Positions 22,570-31,537 of a DNA stretch of 64,000 bases are shown here, piece by piece (the first letter of the stretch is position 1; every line of letters starts with the position of its first letter). The notes beneath the pieces were generated by a model, which was given only the letters and a program-made list of their open reading frames with translations, searched no databases and was not told where the DNA came from. Location: positions 33,680-97,679 of the IMG/VR virus record IMGVR_UViG_3300022927_001476; one strand, written 5' to 3'. The translations under genes and the position numbers were made by a program. This stretch comes from a virus.

Positions 22570-23172
22570 ATGAAATTATCGTGTAGTACAATGTACATTT
22601 CTCAGCCCGTCGCTATTAGACATGGTGCAATCGGCTTTAGTAAACAATTCCGACAATCTATTATTGAACACTTTCTTAAATTGAAAGAAGAAAGTGAACC
22701 TACGCACGAGTCTTGGAAAACCGGACACGATATTCATCTTGACCATAACATACTCAATCCATTACTAGACAAAATACACTTATGGTATTGTCATAATGTT
22801 GTAGGACCTCGCGGTCCTAAATTTATAACTAGTCAAGTTTGGAATAATACTCAACGTTTAAATATTGATGCTGAAGTATGGTTCCAAGAGAGCTTACCTG
22901 GGCAAGGTTGCCCACAACATGAACATGGCACATTAAGCCGTTATAGCTGGGTATATTACTTAGATGTTGGTGAAAGTAATAGTCCACTTACATTTGTTGA
23001 AATGAAAGAAACAAAAAACGAAGTATTTCCGGTTGACGAAATACATCTTCCTGTGTATAATGATATGATAGTTATGTTTCCAAGTAACATACATCATAAA
23101 GTTTATCCTGTAAACACAACCAGGTATATACTAGCAGGAAATATTAACGATATCTCGTATAAGGAGAATTAA
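22570..23172 (+). CDS. 2OG-Fe(II) oxygenase-like protein
   Basis: A 200-residue protein. CPQHEHGTLSRYSWVYYLDV carries the first metal His pair and 'YYL' strand. MIVMFPSNIHHKVYPVNTTR carries the distal His and the 2-oxoglutarate-binding Arg. The layout fits PF13759-like phage oxygenases. It directly precedes the DNA polymerase gene, separated only by that gene's start. The GC-rich hairpin at 22802-22819 lies inside it. Substrate unknown. Confidence 0.65.
   Translation: MKLSCSTMYISQPVAIRHGAIGFSKQFRQSIIEHFLKLKEESEPTHESWKTGHDIHLDHNILNPLLDKIHLWYCHNVVGPRGPKFITSQVWNNTQRLNIDAEVWFQESLPGQGCPQHEHGTLSRYSWVYYLDVGESNSPLTFVEMKETKNEVFPVDEIHLPVYNDMIVMFPSNIHHKVYPVNTTRYILAGNINDISYKEN
22802..22819 (+). repeat. 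intragenic hairpin with TCGC tetraloop
   Basis: TAGGACC (22802-22808) and GGTCCTA (22813-22819) are perfect complements around TCGC, inside the oxygenase gene. No T-run follows. Confidence 0.5.
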
Positions 23173-25845
23173 TTGAGTTACGTAGACGCATTATTTGATA
23201 GAGACAATGATATTATTCGTGTTGTCGAACGCAAGGACGGCAAAAGAGAGTATCGAGAGTATCAAGCAAAGTACACGTTTTATTATGAAGACCAACGTGG
23301 CAAATACAAAAGTATCTACGGAACTCCGTTGACTCGAATTGTATGCAAAAATACAAAAGACTTTCGTAAAGAAGTTGCTATTAATAATAGTAAAAAACTA
23401 TTTGAAAGTGATATCAATCCAATCTTCCAATGTTTGAGTGAAAACTATCTTAACCAAGATGCTCCTAAACTAAACATTGCATTTTTCGATATTGAGACGG
23501 ACTTTGATCCGGAACGAGGCTTTGCTGATCCTGCAGATCCATTTATGCCTATTACATCAATATCTGTATATTTGCAGTGGTTAGAAACAATGGTGTGTCT
23601 TGCTGTTCCGCCTAAGACGCTTACTATGGACGAAGCAAAGAAAACACTTGAAGGTATTGACAATGTAATGTTGTTTGAAAAAGAAGGTGATATGATTGAT
23701 ACCTTCTTAACACTAATTGAAGATGCTGATATTTTAAGTGGTTGGAACAGTGAAGGTTATGATATTCCGTACACTGTAAATAGAACTAGTCGTGTACTAA
23801 GCAAAGATGACACACGTAGATTCTGCTTGTGGGGTCAGTTGCCTAAGAAGCGTGAATATGAAAAGTATGGGAAATCAGCTGTTACCTTTGACCTAATAGG
23901 TAGAGTGCATTTAGATAGTTTGGAATTATATCGTAAATACACATATGAAGAAAGACACAGCTACAGGCTTGATGCCATTGGTGAGATCGAAGTTGGTGAA
24001 AACAAAGTCCCTTATGAAGGTACTTTGGACCAGTTGTACAACAATGACTTTAGAAAATTCATCGAATACAACATACAAGATACCGCACTACTGGACAAGC
24101 TGGACAAAAAACTAAGATTTATCGATCTTTCTAATTCGATTGCACACGAAAACACAGTGATGCTACAAACCACTATGGGTGCTGTTGCTGTTACAGAGCA
24201 AGGTATTATTAACGAAGCACACAACAGAGGGTTGCAAGTACCTAATCGTCCAAAGCGCGATGATACAGAAAACACACAAGCCGCAGGTGCATATGTTGCG
24301 TTTCCTAAAAAGGGCTTACACAAGTGGATTGGATCAATGGATTTAAATTCACTATACCCATCTGTAATTCGTGCATTAAATATGGATCCTGCAACTATCG
24401 TTGGACAAATTCGTCCTGATATAAGTGAGTCTCGTGTACGAGAAGATATGGGGCTACAGAAAAAGAGTTTTGCAGGTAGCTGGGAAGGACGCTTTAGTAC
24501 AGAAGAATACGAAGCAGTTATGGACCAGCGCAAAGATATCGCACTAACTATTGATTTTGAAAATGGTCAAACAGAAGTTTTAAGCGGTGCAGAAATACAC
24601 AAATTAATTTTTGATAGTAATATGCCGTGGATGCTTAGTGCTAACGGCACAATCTTTACAACAGAATTTGAAGGAGTTATTCCTGGTCTATTAAAGCGTT
24701 GGTATAGTGAGCGTAAAGATCTGCAAAAGATGTTAAAAAAGGCAAAAGATGCAAAGAACGAAGCAGAAATTGAGTACTGGGATAAAAGACAACTTGTCAA
24801 AAAAATTAACCTTAATAGCTTGTATGGTGCTATTCTTAATCCTGGGTGTCGCTTTTTTGATAAACGTATTGGCCAGAGTACTACACTAACTGGTCGTACT
24901 ATTGTTAAACATATGAGTGCAGAAGTTAACAAAGTTATTACTGGAGTATATGATCATGTTGGCGAAGCAGTTATTTACGGTGACACTGACTCTGTATACT
25001 TTAGTGCGTGGCCTACTTTACATAAAGAAGTAGAAGCTGGTAACATTCCTTGGACTAAAGAAAATGTAATTACACTTTATGATCAAGTATCAGAGGCGGC
25101 TAATGCAACGTTTTTTGATATGATGGCAAAATCATTCCATTGTCCAAAGAGTCGTAGTGATGTTATTGCGGCGGGTAGAGAAATTGTTGCAGAAAGCGGA
25201 CTGTTCATTACTAAAAAGCGTTATGCGGCACTGGTGTATGACACGGAAGGTTTCCGTTCAGACGTAGATGGTAAGCCAGGTAAAGTCAAAGCTATGGGCT
25301 TAGACTTGCGCCGTTCAGATACTCCTGTGTTTATGCAAGAATTCCTAAGCGAACTATTGCTTATGGTATTAACTGATAAGAAAGAAAAAGACATTCTTGA
25401 ACGCATTACAGTGTTCCGTAAGGAGTTTAGTGCAAGACCAGGCTGGGAGAAAGGTTCACCTAAACGTGCAAACAAGATTGGGCATTATCAACGTCTTGAA
25501 GAAAAGCAAGGCAAAGCAAACATGCCTGGACACGTAAGAGCAAGCATCAACTGGAACACGCTGAAGCGTATGAACGGTGACAAGTACTCGCAAGAGATTG
25601 TAGACGGTATGAAAGTTATTGTTTGTAAACTAAAACAGAATCCATTGGGCTATACAAGTGTCGCTTATCCAACAGATGAGCTACGTATTCCAGAATGGTT
25701 TAAGGAACTGCCGTTTGATGATGCGGCAATGGCAGAAACTATCATCGATAATAAACTGGACAATCTAATTGGTGTGTTGAATTATTCATTAGAAGATACT
25801 AAACAACACACTACATTTAATAGTTTGTTCGACTTCGGAGACTAA
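23173..25845 (+). CDS. 43: family B DNA polymerase, T4 gp43-like
   Basis: An 890-residue replicative polymerase (T4 gp43 has 898). The start is TTG 23173, six bases after AAGGAG. The 3'-5' exonuclease motifs are present: FFDIETDFD (ExoI), ILSGWNSEGYDIPY (ExoII) and IQDTALLDKL (ExoIII region). So are polymerase motifs A (DLNSLYPSVIRALNM), B (KKINLNSLYGAI) and C (YGDTDSVY), plus KKRYAAL. It copies the phage genome together with the sliding clamp at 27810. It is continuous, with no intein or split. Confidence 0.97.
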   Translation: MSYVDALFDRDNDIIRVVERKDGKREYREYQAKYTFYYEDQRGKYKSIYGTPLTRIVCKNTKDFRKEVAINNSKKLFESDINPIFQCLSENYLNQDAPKLNIAFFDIETDFDPERGFADPADPFMPITSISVYLQWLETMVCLAVPPKTLTMDEAKKTLEGIDNVMLFEKEGDMIDTFLTLIEDADILSGWNSEGYDIPYTVNRTSRVLSKDDTRRFCLWGQLPKKREYEKYGKSAVTFDLIGRVHLDSLELYRKYTYEERHSYRLDAIGEIEVGENKVPYEGTLDQLYNNDFRKFIEYNIQDTALLDKLDKKLRFIDLSNSIAHENTVMLQTTMGAVAVTEQGIINEAHNRGLQVPNRPKRDDTENTQAAGAYVAFPKKGLHKWIGSMDLNSLYPSVIRALNMDPATIVGQIRPDISESRVREDMGLQKKSFAGSWEGRFSTEEYEAVMDQRKDIALTIDFENGQTEVLSGAEIHKLIFDSNMPWMLSANGTIFTTEFEGVIPGLLKRWYSERKDLQKMLKKAKDAKNEAEIEYWDKRQLVKKINLNSLYGAILNPGCRFFDKRIGQSTTLTGRTIVKHMSAEVNKVITGVYDHVGEAVIYGDTDSVYFSAWPTLHKEVEAGNIPWTKENVITLYDQVSEAANATFFDMMAKSFHCPKSRSDVIAAGREIVAESGLFITKKRYAALVYDTEGFRSDVDGKPGKVKAMGLDLRRSDTPVFMQEFLSELLLMVLTDKKEKDILERITVFRKEFSARPGWEKGSPKRANKIGHYQRLEEKQGKANMPGHVRASINWNTLKRMNGDKYSQEIVDGMKVIVCKLKQNPLGYTSVAYPTDELRIPEWFKELPFDDAAMAETIIDNKLDNLIGVLNYSLEDTKQHTTFNSLFDFGD

Positions 25846-25846
25846 T

Positions 25847-26602
25847 ATGAAATTAACTTTAATCGGATACGGATTTGTAGGCAAGGCTGTATATGAACTA
25901 CTAAAAAATCATTATGATATTAAAATTGTAGATCCTACTTATAATAACAATGAAATTCAAGACGACAGTGACGGATATATCGTGTGTGTGCCAACTCCAT
26001 CGACTGTAACTGGTGTATGTGATATGTCTATTGTTGAGTCAGTAATTAAAGAATGTCCTAATAGCAAACCTATCTTAATTAAAAGTACTATTAGTTTAGA
26101 AGGATGGAAACAACTTGAAACATACAATAAAGAAATTACGTTTAGTCCTGAATTTTTAACTGCGGCAAATGCCAATGAAGATTTTAAAAACCAAGATAAG
26201 ATGTTATTTGGTGGTGGTAATAAAGAATTTTGGAATGATGTGTTTATAGAATGTAAAGCCTTTAATCCAATATACGCAACAGTAGAAGAATTAATTTTAA
26301 CAAAGTATTTACGAAATAGTTTTTTAGCAACAAAGGTTGCTTTCTTTAATGAAGCGTTTAATCTATGTGAAACAGCAGGCATAGATTATAATCAAGTTAA
26401 GGCATTGGTAGGAATGGACGATAGGATTACACATAGTCATATGCAGGTTCCTGGTCCAGATGGTGAAAGAGGATTTGGCGGCGCTTGTTTTCCTAAAGAC
26501 ACAAAAGCATTACTACATAGTGCAGAAGAAATTGGATGTTCGCTACTAATCTTAGAAAGTGCTGTAAAAAGTAATCAACAACTTAGGAGTAAAAATGACT
26601 AA
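25847..26602 (+). CDS. truncated UDP-glucose/GDP-mannose 6-dehydrogenase family protein
   Basis: A 251-residue protein. It has the N-terminal NAD-binding motif GYGFVGKAV and the central-domain catalytic segment GGACFPKDTKAL (Cys of GGxCxPKD). The family oxidises nucleotide sugars to uronic acids in two steps. Usual length is 390-450 residues, and the C-terminal sugar-nucleotide-binding domain is missing. It may therefore be inactive, or may use another partner or substrate. It overlaps a sugar epimerase gene, with a cytidylyltransferase next, making a nucleotide-sugar trio. Confidence 0.8.
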   Translation: MKLTLIGYGFVGKAVYELLKNHYDIKIVDPTYNNNEIQDDSDGYIVCVPTPSTVTGVCDMSIVESVIKECPNSKPILIKSTISLEGWKQLETYNKEITFSPEFLTAANANEDFKNQDKMLFGGGNKEFWNDVFIECKAFNPIYATVEELILTKYLRNSFLATKVAFFNEAFNLCETAGIDYNQVKALVGMDDRITHSHMQVPGPDGERGFGGACFPKDTKALLHSAEEIGCSLLILESAVKSNQQLRSKND

Positions 26603-27314
26603 CATATTAATAACTGGCCATAAAGGATTTATTGGAACTGTACTTACTAGTCGATTAGATAAAAAATTTGATACACTAGGATTAGATATTAAGGAAGGCG
26701 ACGATATTTTAACTTGCGATTTACCGCATCCTAGTGTTGTAGATGTAGTTATACACCTAGCCGGTATTGGAGGAGTTCGAGAAAGTCTAGCTGACCCTAA
26801 AAAATATTGGGATACTAATGTAGAAGGTACTAAACGTATCTTAAATTATTATCCAAATGCAAGAGTGCTAGTCGCAGGATCAAGCTCACAATACGAACCA
26901 GAATTAAATCCGTATGCGGCAAGTAAACATGTAATTGAGTTTATTCCTCATCCTAATGTTTGCTTTATGCGATTCCATACAGTATATGGCCCTAGTCCAA
27001 GAGCAAATATGTTCTTTGATAAGTTACTAAACAATAAACTAGAATATGTTACAGCTCATAAAAGAGACTTTATTCATATTGAAGATCTTTGCGATGGAAT
27101 TGAATTGCTTATTGACAGTCAAGTACAAGGTCCTATTGATATTGGTACAGGAACTACTGTTAGTATCCAAGAAATAAGACCCGATTTACCTGTTAAGTTA
27201 AATACTATTGGTGAACGACAAGTTACCCAGGCAAATACAAGAGCAATGAGAACATTAGGCCACAGACCTAAATACACAGTAGAAAACTTTTTAAAAGAAC
27301 GAGGCTTTAAATGA
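26595..27314 (+). CDS. NAD-dependent sugar epimerase/dehydratase (extended SDR)
   Basis: A 239-residue extended short-chain dehydrogenase. GHKGFIG is the NAD-binding GxxGxxG, HLAGIGGVRESL the substrate loop, and YAASK the catalytic YxxxK. VYGPSPRANMFFDKLL is the sugar-binding region. It is shorter than typical 4-epimerases (about 310). Together with the adjacent dehydrogenase-like and cytidylyltransferase genes it points to sugar-nucleotide synthesis for surface glycans, glycosylated virion proteins or DNA. Exact substrate unknown. Confidence 0.85.
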   Translation: MTNILITGHKGFIGTVLTSRLDKKFDTLGLDIKEGDDILTCDLPHPSVVDVVIHLAGIGGVRESLADPKKYWDTNVEGTKRILNYYPNARVLVAGSSSQYEPELNPYAASKHVIEFIPHPNVCFMRFHTVYGPSPRANMFFDKLLNNKLEYVTAHKRDFIHIEDLCDGIELLIDSQVQGPIDIGTGTTVSIQEIRPDLPVKLNTIGERQVTQANTRAMRTLGHRPKYTVENFLKERGFK

Positions 27315-27745
27315 AAATAGGCTTTACATGTAGTACATTTGATCTGCTTCATGCAGGACATATACAAATGTTACGAGATGCAAGAGAACAATGTGATTAT
27401 CTAATTTGTGGATTACAAATTGATCCCAGTATTGATCGGCCAGAAAAGAACTCACCTGTTCAAACAATTGTTGAAAGACATATTCAACTCAGTGCAGTTA
27501 AGTATGTTGACGAAATTATTCCTTATCAAACAGAAACTGATTTAGAAGATATTCTAAATATGCTTCATATTGATGTAAGGATTCTTGGCGAAGAATATAA
27601 AAACGGCAAATTTACCGGAAGAGCAATATGTGCCAAGCGAGGAATTGAACTTTATTTCAATAAAAGAGAGCATAGATTTAGCTCAAGCGATCTACGCAAA
27701 AGAGTATCGAACAGAGAAGGTAATGCCTATCATCCCCAGGGATAA
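27311..27745 (+). CDS. cytidylyltransferase (glycerol-3-phosphate / ADP-heptose type)
   Basis: A 144-residue nucleotidyltransferase. CSTFDLLHAGHIQML holds the HxGH motif. VERHIQLSAVKYVDEIIPY and EHRFSSSDLRKRV (the RxSSS motif) complete the active site of the TagD/RfaE group, which makes CDP-glycerol or activates sugar phosphates. It overlaps the epimerase by 4 bp. The product presumably feeds a glycan or teichoic-like group transferred by a glycosyltransferase (one lies at 31808). Confidence 0.85.
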   Translation: MKIGFTCSTFDLLHAGHIQMLRDAREQCDYLICGLQIDPSIDRPEKNSPVQTIVERHIQLSAVKYVDEIIPYQTETDLEDILNMLHIDVRILGEEYKNGKFTGRAICAKRGIELYFNKREHRFSSSDLRKRVSNREGNAYHPQG

Positions 27746-27760
27746 AAGGTAAAAAAACAC

Positions 27761-27789
27761 TTGACATTTAAACAAATATGTCGTATAAT
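27761..27789 (+). promoter_or_regulatory. perfect-consensus sigma70 promoter TTGACA-17-TATAAT
   Basis: TTGACA (27761-27766) and TATAAT (27784-27789) with a 17-bp spacer lie in the 64-bp gap before the sliding clamp gene. Predicted transcription starts about 14 bases before ATG 27810 and just includes the AGGAG ribosome site. Confidence 0.9.
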
Positions 27790-27809
27790 CTAACAATAGG
27801 AGAATCATT

Positions 27810-28556
27810 ATGAAAGACATTTTACAAGATATCGTTGCTAAAACACATGCACTAGGCTTTTTGAGTTTGGTAAAAGTTACAGGCGACGAAACATCAACTA
27901 CAGTTGAATCAATGGCAGAGGATCGTTCAGTCATTCTTTCAAGTTCAACTAAACAAAAAGTTGAAGAGTTTGGCGAGAACATTTTTGGTATGCCTAATCT
28001 GGACAAACTTGCATTGCATTTGAAGAATCCAGAATATCAAAAGAATAGTAAACTTACTATTATTAAACAAGAACGCAATGGTGCAACAGTTCCAACTGGT
28101 ATTCACTTTGAAAACGAAGCAGGTGACTTCCAGAACGACTTCCGTTTTATGGTAACTGAAATTATTAACGAAAAACTTAAAAGTGTTAAGTTTAAAGGTG
28201 CAACATGGAATGTTTCACTAACTCCAAGTGTAGCATCTATTACAAGACTTAAATTACAAAGTGCGGCACACTCAGAAGAAACTACATTTACAGCAAAAGT
28301 TGAAGAAACTGGCGGCGTAAAAGATCTAGTATTTTACTTTGGTGACGCAAATACACACGCAGGTAAATTTGTTTTTGCAACCGGTGTTGAAGGAAATCTT
28401 ACACACGCATGGACATATCCAATTGCACAAGTTCAAAGTATTCTTAACTTAGACGGTGATACAACTATGAGTCTAAGTGATCAAGGTGCTATGCAGATTA
28501 GCGTAGATTCAGGCATGGCAACATACGATTATATTTTACCAGCGCAAAGCAAGTAA
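27810..28556 (+). CDS. 45: DNA polymerase sliding clamp, T4 gp45-like
   Basis: A 248-residue protein (T4 gp45 has 228). Segments DRSVILSSSTKQKVEEFGEN and LKLQSAAHSEETTFTAKVEE fit the repeated clamp fold. The end, QGAMQISVDSGMATYDYILP, is the typical C-terminal strand of T4-like clamps. The trimeric ring tethers polymerase to DNA and in T4 also activates late transcription with gp55/gp33. A perfect host-type promoter drives it, consistent with early, abundant expression. Confidence 0.88.
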   Translation: MKDILQDIVAKTHALGFLSLVKVTGDETSTTVESMAEDRSVILSSSTKQKVEEFGENIFGMPNLDKLALHLKNPEYQKNSKLTIIKQERNGATVPTGIHFENEAGDFQNDFRFMVTEIINEKLKSVKFKGATWNVSLTPSVASITRLKLQSAAHSEETTFTAKVEETGGVKDLVFYFGDANTHAGKFVFATGVEGNLTHAWTYPIAQVQSILNLDGDTTMSLSDQGAMQISVDSGMATYDYILPAQSK

Positions 28557-28568
28557 AAGAAAGGACGA

Positions 28569-28754
28569 ATGAGTAAACTCATAGATAAAATAGGCAAACT
28601 ACATTCAAGATTATTTAATTATGTTAGTGAAAAAGCAAAGACAAGCAGAACATGGGCAATAGTACTTACTATTCTTGTTATATACGAGTTGATAGAACAT
28701 TTAGTATATCCGTGGCTTGTACCTTTGTTAGCCTTTAAGGCATTTGGAGAATAG
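28569..28754 (+). CDS. small single-pass membrane protein
   Basis: A 61-residue protein with a basic N-terminus (KLIDKIGKLHSRLFNYVSEK) and a hydrophobic segment from about residue 29 (AIVLTILVIYELIEHLVYPW). It follows the clamp gene by 12 bp and ends 4 bp before the start of the DpdA-like gene. No family recognised. Confidence 0.65.
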   Translation: MSKLIDKIGKLHSRLFNYVSEKAKTSRTWAIVLTILVIYELIEHLVYPWLVPLLAFKAFGE

Positions 28755-28758
28755 TAAA

Positions 28759-30294
28759 TTGAACACGGATCTAACAGCATCACAAAAAGACTACGCAGTA
28801 TTCTTGCCTGCATTAAGTGGGTTTTATGCTACATTTATAGGTAAGCAACGTAGAGAAGAATATGTTGAACAAAGTCGTATTCCTTATCCAAATATGGAAA
28901 GTATGAATTGGTTAAACAAAAAAGAAGGATTGTTTAACTATCACTGGACCTTATATTCAGCAGGACATGCTGAATTAGATATTAACAAGGATGCACCTAA
29001 AGAACTAATGGTGCGTGAACGTGATAGAGAGAACAGTTGGCTACTTGGTGACTCAGGTGGTTTCCAGATTGGTAAGGGTGTTTGGGAAGGTGATTGGAAA
29101 GATCCTAACTGTCCTAAGGCGCAAAAGAAACGTGAGCAAGTTCTTGCGTGGATGGATGCTTACATGGACTATGGAATGATCCTTGATATTCCGGCTTGGG
29201 TGGCACGTTCGCCAGCAGGAGTAAAAGCAACAGGTATTAGTACATATCAAGAAGCAGTTAATGCTACACGCATTAATAATGATTACTTTATGAAACATCG
29301 CACTGGTGCTTGTAAGTTCTTAAATGTTTTGCAAGGTGAAAATCACGCTGACGCAGAAGATTGGTATCAGCAGATGAAAGACTATTGCGATCCAGTTAAG
29401 TATCCTGACACACACTTTAATGGTTGGTCAATGGGTGGTCAGAACATGTGTGATATTCATCTAGCATTAAAACGTATTGTTGCACTACGATTCGACGGAT
29501 TACTTGAAAAAGGCAAACATGACTTCATGCATTTCTTAGGTACAAGTAAACTAGAGTGGGCGACACTGCTAACGGATGTACAAAGAGCAGTTCGAAAGTA
29601 TCACAATCCTAACTTTACAATTACATTTGACTGTGCTAGTCCTTTCCTTGCAACTGCTAACGGACAAATTTACATTCAAACAGAAACTGAAGATAGAACA
29701 AAATGGGTCTATCGAATGGTTCCTAGTATCGACGAGCTAAAATATGCAAATGATACTCGTAATTTTCGCGATGCAGTATTACAAGATGGTATCTTTAAAA
29801 ACTTTACAGATAGTCCATTAACTAAAAATATTAAAGTTAATGATGTTTGTATATATGCCCCCGGAGATACTAATAAAGTAGGCGGACCTAAAATCCTCAA
29901 AGGTGACATTGACCGTGATAAACATGGTAATCCGATCTTAGATGAAAGCGGCAATCCTATTGTAAGAGGAAAAGATTCAACAAGTTGGGATAGCTTTAGC
30001 TATGCTATTCAAATGGGGCATAACGTATGGAGTCACATAAATGCAGTACAAGAAGCAAACAGACAGTATGATAAAGGAAATCTTCCAGCCATGCTTGTTC
30101 AGGAACAGTTTGACAGGGTTTTATTTAGAGATGTTGTGGATGCGATATTCGCAACAGACAACAGAGACAGAGCAAACGAAATCATTGAAGAACACTCAAA
30201 ATTTTGGATGAGTATTATTGGTACTAGGGGTGCAACAGGTAAAAAAACTGTAAATGCACAAACACATTTTGGTAATTTATTTGAGGAAGTATAA
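28759..30294 (+). CDS. dpdA: DpdA-like DNA 7-deazaguanine transglycosylase (TGT superfamily)
   Basis: A 511-residue protein. The start is TTG 28759, eight bases after GGAGA; a TTG at 28744 is less likely. Motifs of the tRNA-guanine transglycosylase fold are present. LLGDSGGFQIGKG gives Asp98, the acid/base position. FNGWSMGGQN lies in the base-recognition loop. TFDCASPFLATANGQIYI gives the probable nucleophile Asp291 (cf. DCVLPTRxxRNG in TGT). The tRNA enzyme's Cys3His zinc site is not evident. Phage DpdA proteins exchange guanine in DNA for preQ0 or derivatives, shielding DNA from nucleases. folE, queD-like, queE and queC-like genes in this window could make preQ0. Confidence 0.78.
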   Translation: MNTDLTASQKDYAVFLPALSGFYATFIGKQRREEYVEQSRIPYPNMESMNWLNKKEGLFNYHWTLYSAGHAELDINKDAPKELMVRERDRENSWLLGDSGGFQIGKGVWEGDWKDPNCPKAQKKREQVLAWMDAYMDYGMILDIPAWVARSPAGVKATGISTYQEAVNATRINNDYFMKHRTGACKFLNVLQGENHADAEDWYQQMKDYCDPVKYPDTHFNGWSMGGQNMCDIHLALKRIVALRFDGLLEKGKHDFMHFLGTSKLEWATLLTDVQRAVRKYHNPNFTITFDCASPFLATANGQIYIQTETEDRTKWVYRMVPSIDELKYANDTRNFRDAVLQDGIFKNFTDSPLTKNIKVNDVCIYAPGDTNKVGGPKILKGDIDRDKHGNPILDESGNPIVRGKDSTSWDSFSYAIQMGHNVWSHINAVQEANRQYDKGNLPAMLVQEQFDRVLFRDVVDAIFATDNRDRANEIIEEHSKFWMSIIGTRGATGKKTVNAQTHFGNLFEEV

Positions 30295-30503
30295 TGTCTA
30301 ATTACACAAATACTAGCGAAAAGATTGAATCACATCTTGAAGAACTAAAACGGAAACATCGAGCCATTGACACAGAGTTAGAAATCAAGTATAATAATCA
30401 AACATTAACTGAAGAAGTACGTAGAATGAAAACAATGAAGTTATGGTTTAAGGACGAAATACATCGACTTGAAGCTGAACTTCGTTCATTAAACGGAGAG
30501 TAG
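30294..30503 (+). CDS. DUF465/YdcH-like small coiled-coil protein
   Basis: A 69-residue protein, almost all helical. HLEELKRKHRAIDTELEIKY and KTMKLWFKDEIHRLEAEL match the DUF465 pattern of 'H..ld.ei' and 'LK..KL.lKDei..l'. Such proteins are small and cytosolic with unknown role. It overlaps the DpdA-like stop by one base (TAATG). Confidence 0.7.
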   Translation: MSNYTNTSEKIESHLEELKRKHRAIDTELEIKYNNQTLTEEVRRMKTMKLWFKDEIHRLEAELRSLNGE

Positions 30504-30511
30504 TAGAAAGA

Positions 30512-31045
30512 ATGAAAAGAGATTACGAAACAGGCACAGCAGATGACATTGTTTTCTTTACAGGCGTAGAAGTTGAAAAGACTCCTGCATATGGAATGAA
30601 GACACTGTTTGTAACTGGTGTGCAACCTTGTGATGTTATACAAAAGCATTATGATGAAGAGCAGTGCGAACATATCTTCTTTGGTGCTAATCATAGTTTT
30701 AATCCAGGTACTAACTTTCCTGAAGATGCAGATCAATGGGATCCTTGGGAAAACATGATTAAAGCGTTTCTAACAGCAGGTAAGATTTGTAGTTTAGACA
30801 TTCCTATTACACTTGCTGAAGCATTTCTTGAATCAAGTTTAGTAGAATATGACAACTTTATCCCACAACTTCGAATTCCATTGCCTTATGCGAAACTGTG
30901 GAACTACAACACTATGTTGAAGATTGATGATAAAGATTTTAAGGCAACTAACCCAGGTGTCTGGTGTCATAGCTTGCACGATCTAATGGACAGAGAAAAG
31001 TTTACAGATTGGACGAAATATGGGCTTGACAAAGTATTGAAATGA
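30512..31045 (+). CDS. conserved unknown protein near the DpdA-like gene
   Basis: A 177-residue soluble protein. It contains the conserved-looking segments HIFFGANHSFNPGTNF and NPGVWCHSLHDLMDREKFTD. His and Cys in the latter could be functional. No motif assignable. It lies between the DpdA-like and QueD-like genes, which hints at a part in the same pathway, and its last 20 bp contain the -35 of the next promoter. Confidence 0.75.
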   Translation: MKRDYETGTADDIVFFTGVEVEKTPAYGMKTLFVTGVQPCDVIQKHYDEEQCEHIFFGANHSFNPGTNFPEDADQWDPWENMIKAFLTAGKICSLDIPITLAEAFLESSLVEYDNFIPQLRIPLPYAKLWNYNTMLKIDDKDFKATNPGVWCHSLHDLMDREKFTDWTKYGLDKVLK

Positions 31046-31054
31046 AAGTATACT
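31026..31054 (+). promoter_or_regulatory. sigma70-type promoter TTGACA-17-TATACT
   Basis: TTGACA (31026-31031) and TATACT (31049-31054, 5/6) with a 17-bp spacer sit at the end of the preceding gene. They would drive the QueD-like gene and those after it, with a leader of about 60 nt. Confidence 0.8.
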
Positions 31055-31120
31055 ATAAAGACAATGCAAGAAAGATATCACGATTATATGTTACGTAGAA
31101 TGAAAGAAGAAGACAATAAA

Positions 31121-31519
31121 ATGAGCAACCCTATGACAACAGCAGAACGTAGTATTTGGGTAACCTTTCAAAAAGAAGGTGTACATATGTACCCAGGTGC
31201 TGATAAAGATCCTAAACTAGCAACCGGCGATTGGGATGACGTATCATTCCTTGGTATTCCACATCGTCATATCTTTCACTTCCGTGTTCGTATTGAAGTA
31301 TTTCATAACGATCGCGATATTGAGTTTATTCAATTTAAACGTTGGATGCAACGACTATATGATGTCGAAGGTGTCCTTGAACTGAATCACAAGTCATGTG
31401 AGATGATCGCAGATGACTTGTATCAAGAAATTTCTGCAAAGTATCCCGGCCGCTTTGTAGAAATTAGTGTCGCTGAAGACAACGAAAACGGCTGTTCTAT
31501 TTTTTATCCAAAGTCATAA
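31121..31519 (+). CDS. QueD-like T-fold protein (6-carboxytetrahydropterin synthase candidate)
   Basis: A 132-residue protein from ATG 31121; in-frame ATGs at 31064-31100 exist, but the promoter position and AAGAAG site favour 31121. PHRHIFHFRVRIEVF resembles the zinc-binding HGH strand of PTPS/QueD. DIEFIQFKRWMQRL matches the 'vvDF..LK' region. KSCEMIADDLYQEI matches 'pTaEniA..i', and VEISVAEDNENG the final 'v.v.Et' Glu. QueD makes 6-carboxytetrahydropterin from dihydroneopterin triphosphate, the product of FolE. The catalytic Cys of QueD is not obvious, so activity is uncertain. Confidence 0.6.
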   Translation: MSNPMTTAERSIWVTFQKEGVHMYPGADKDPKLATGDWDDVSFLGIPHRHIFHFRVRIEVFHNDRDIEFIQFKRWMQRLYDVEGVLELNHKSCEMIADDLYQEISAKYPGRFVEISVAEDNENGCSIFYPKS

Positions 31520-31537
31520 CTAAGAGGAATATATATT

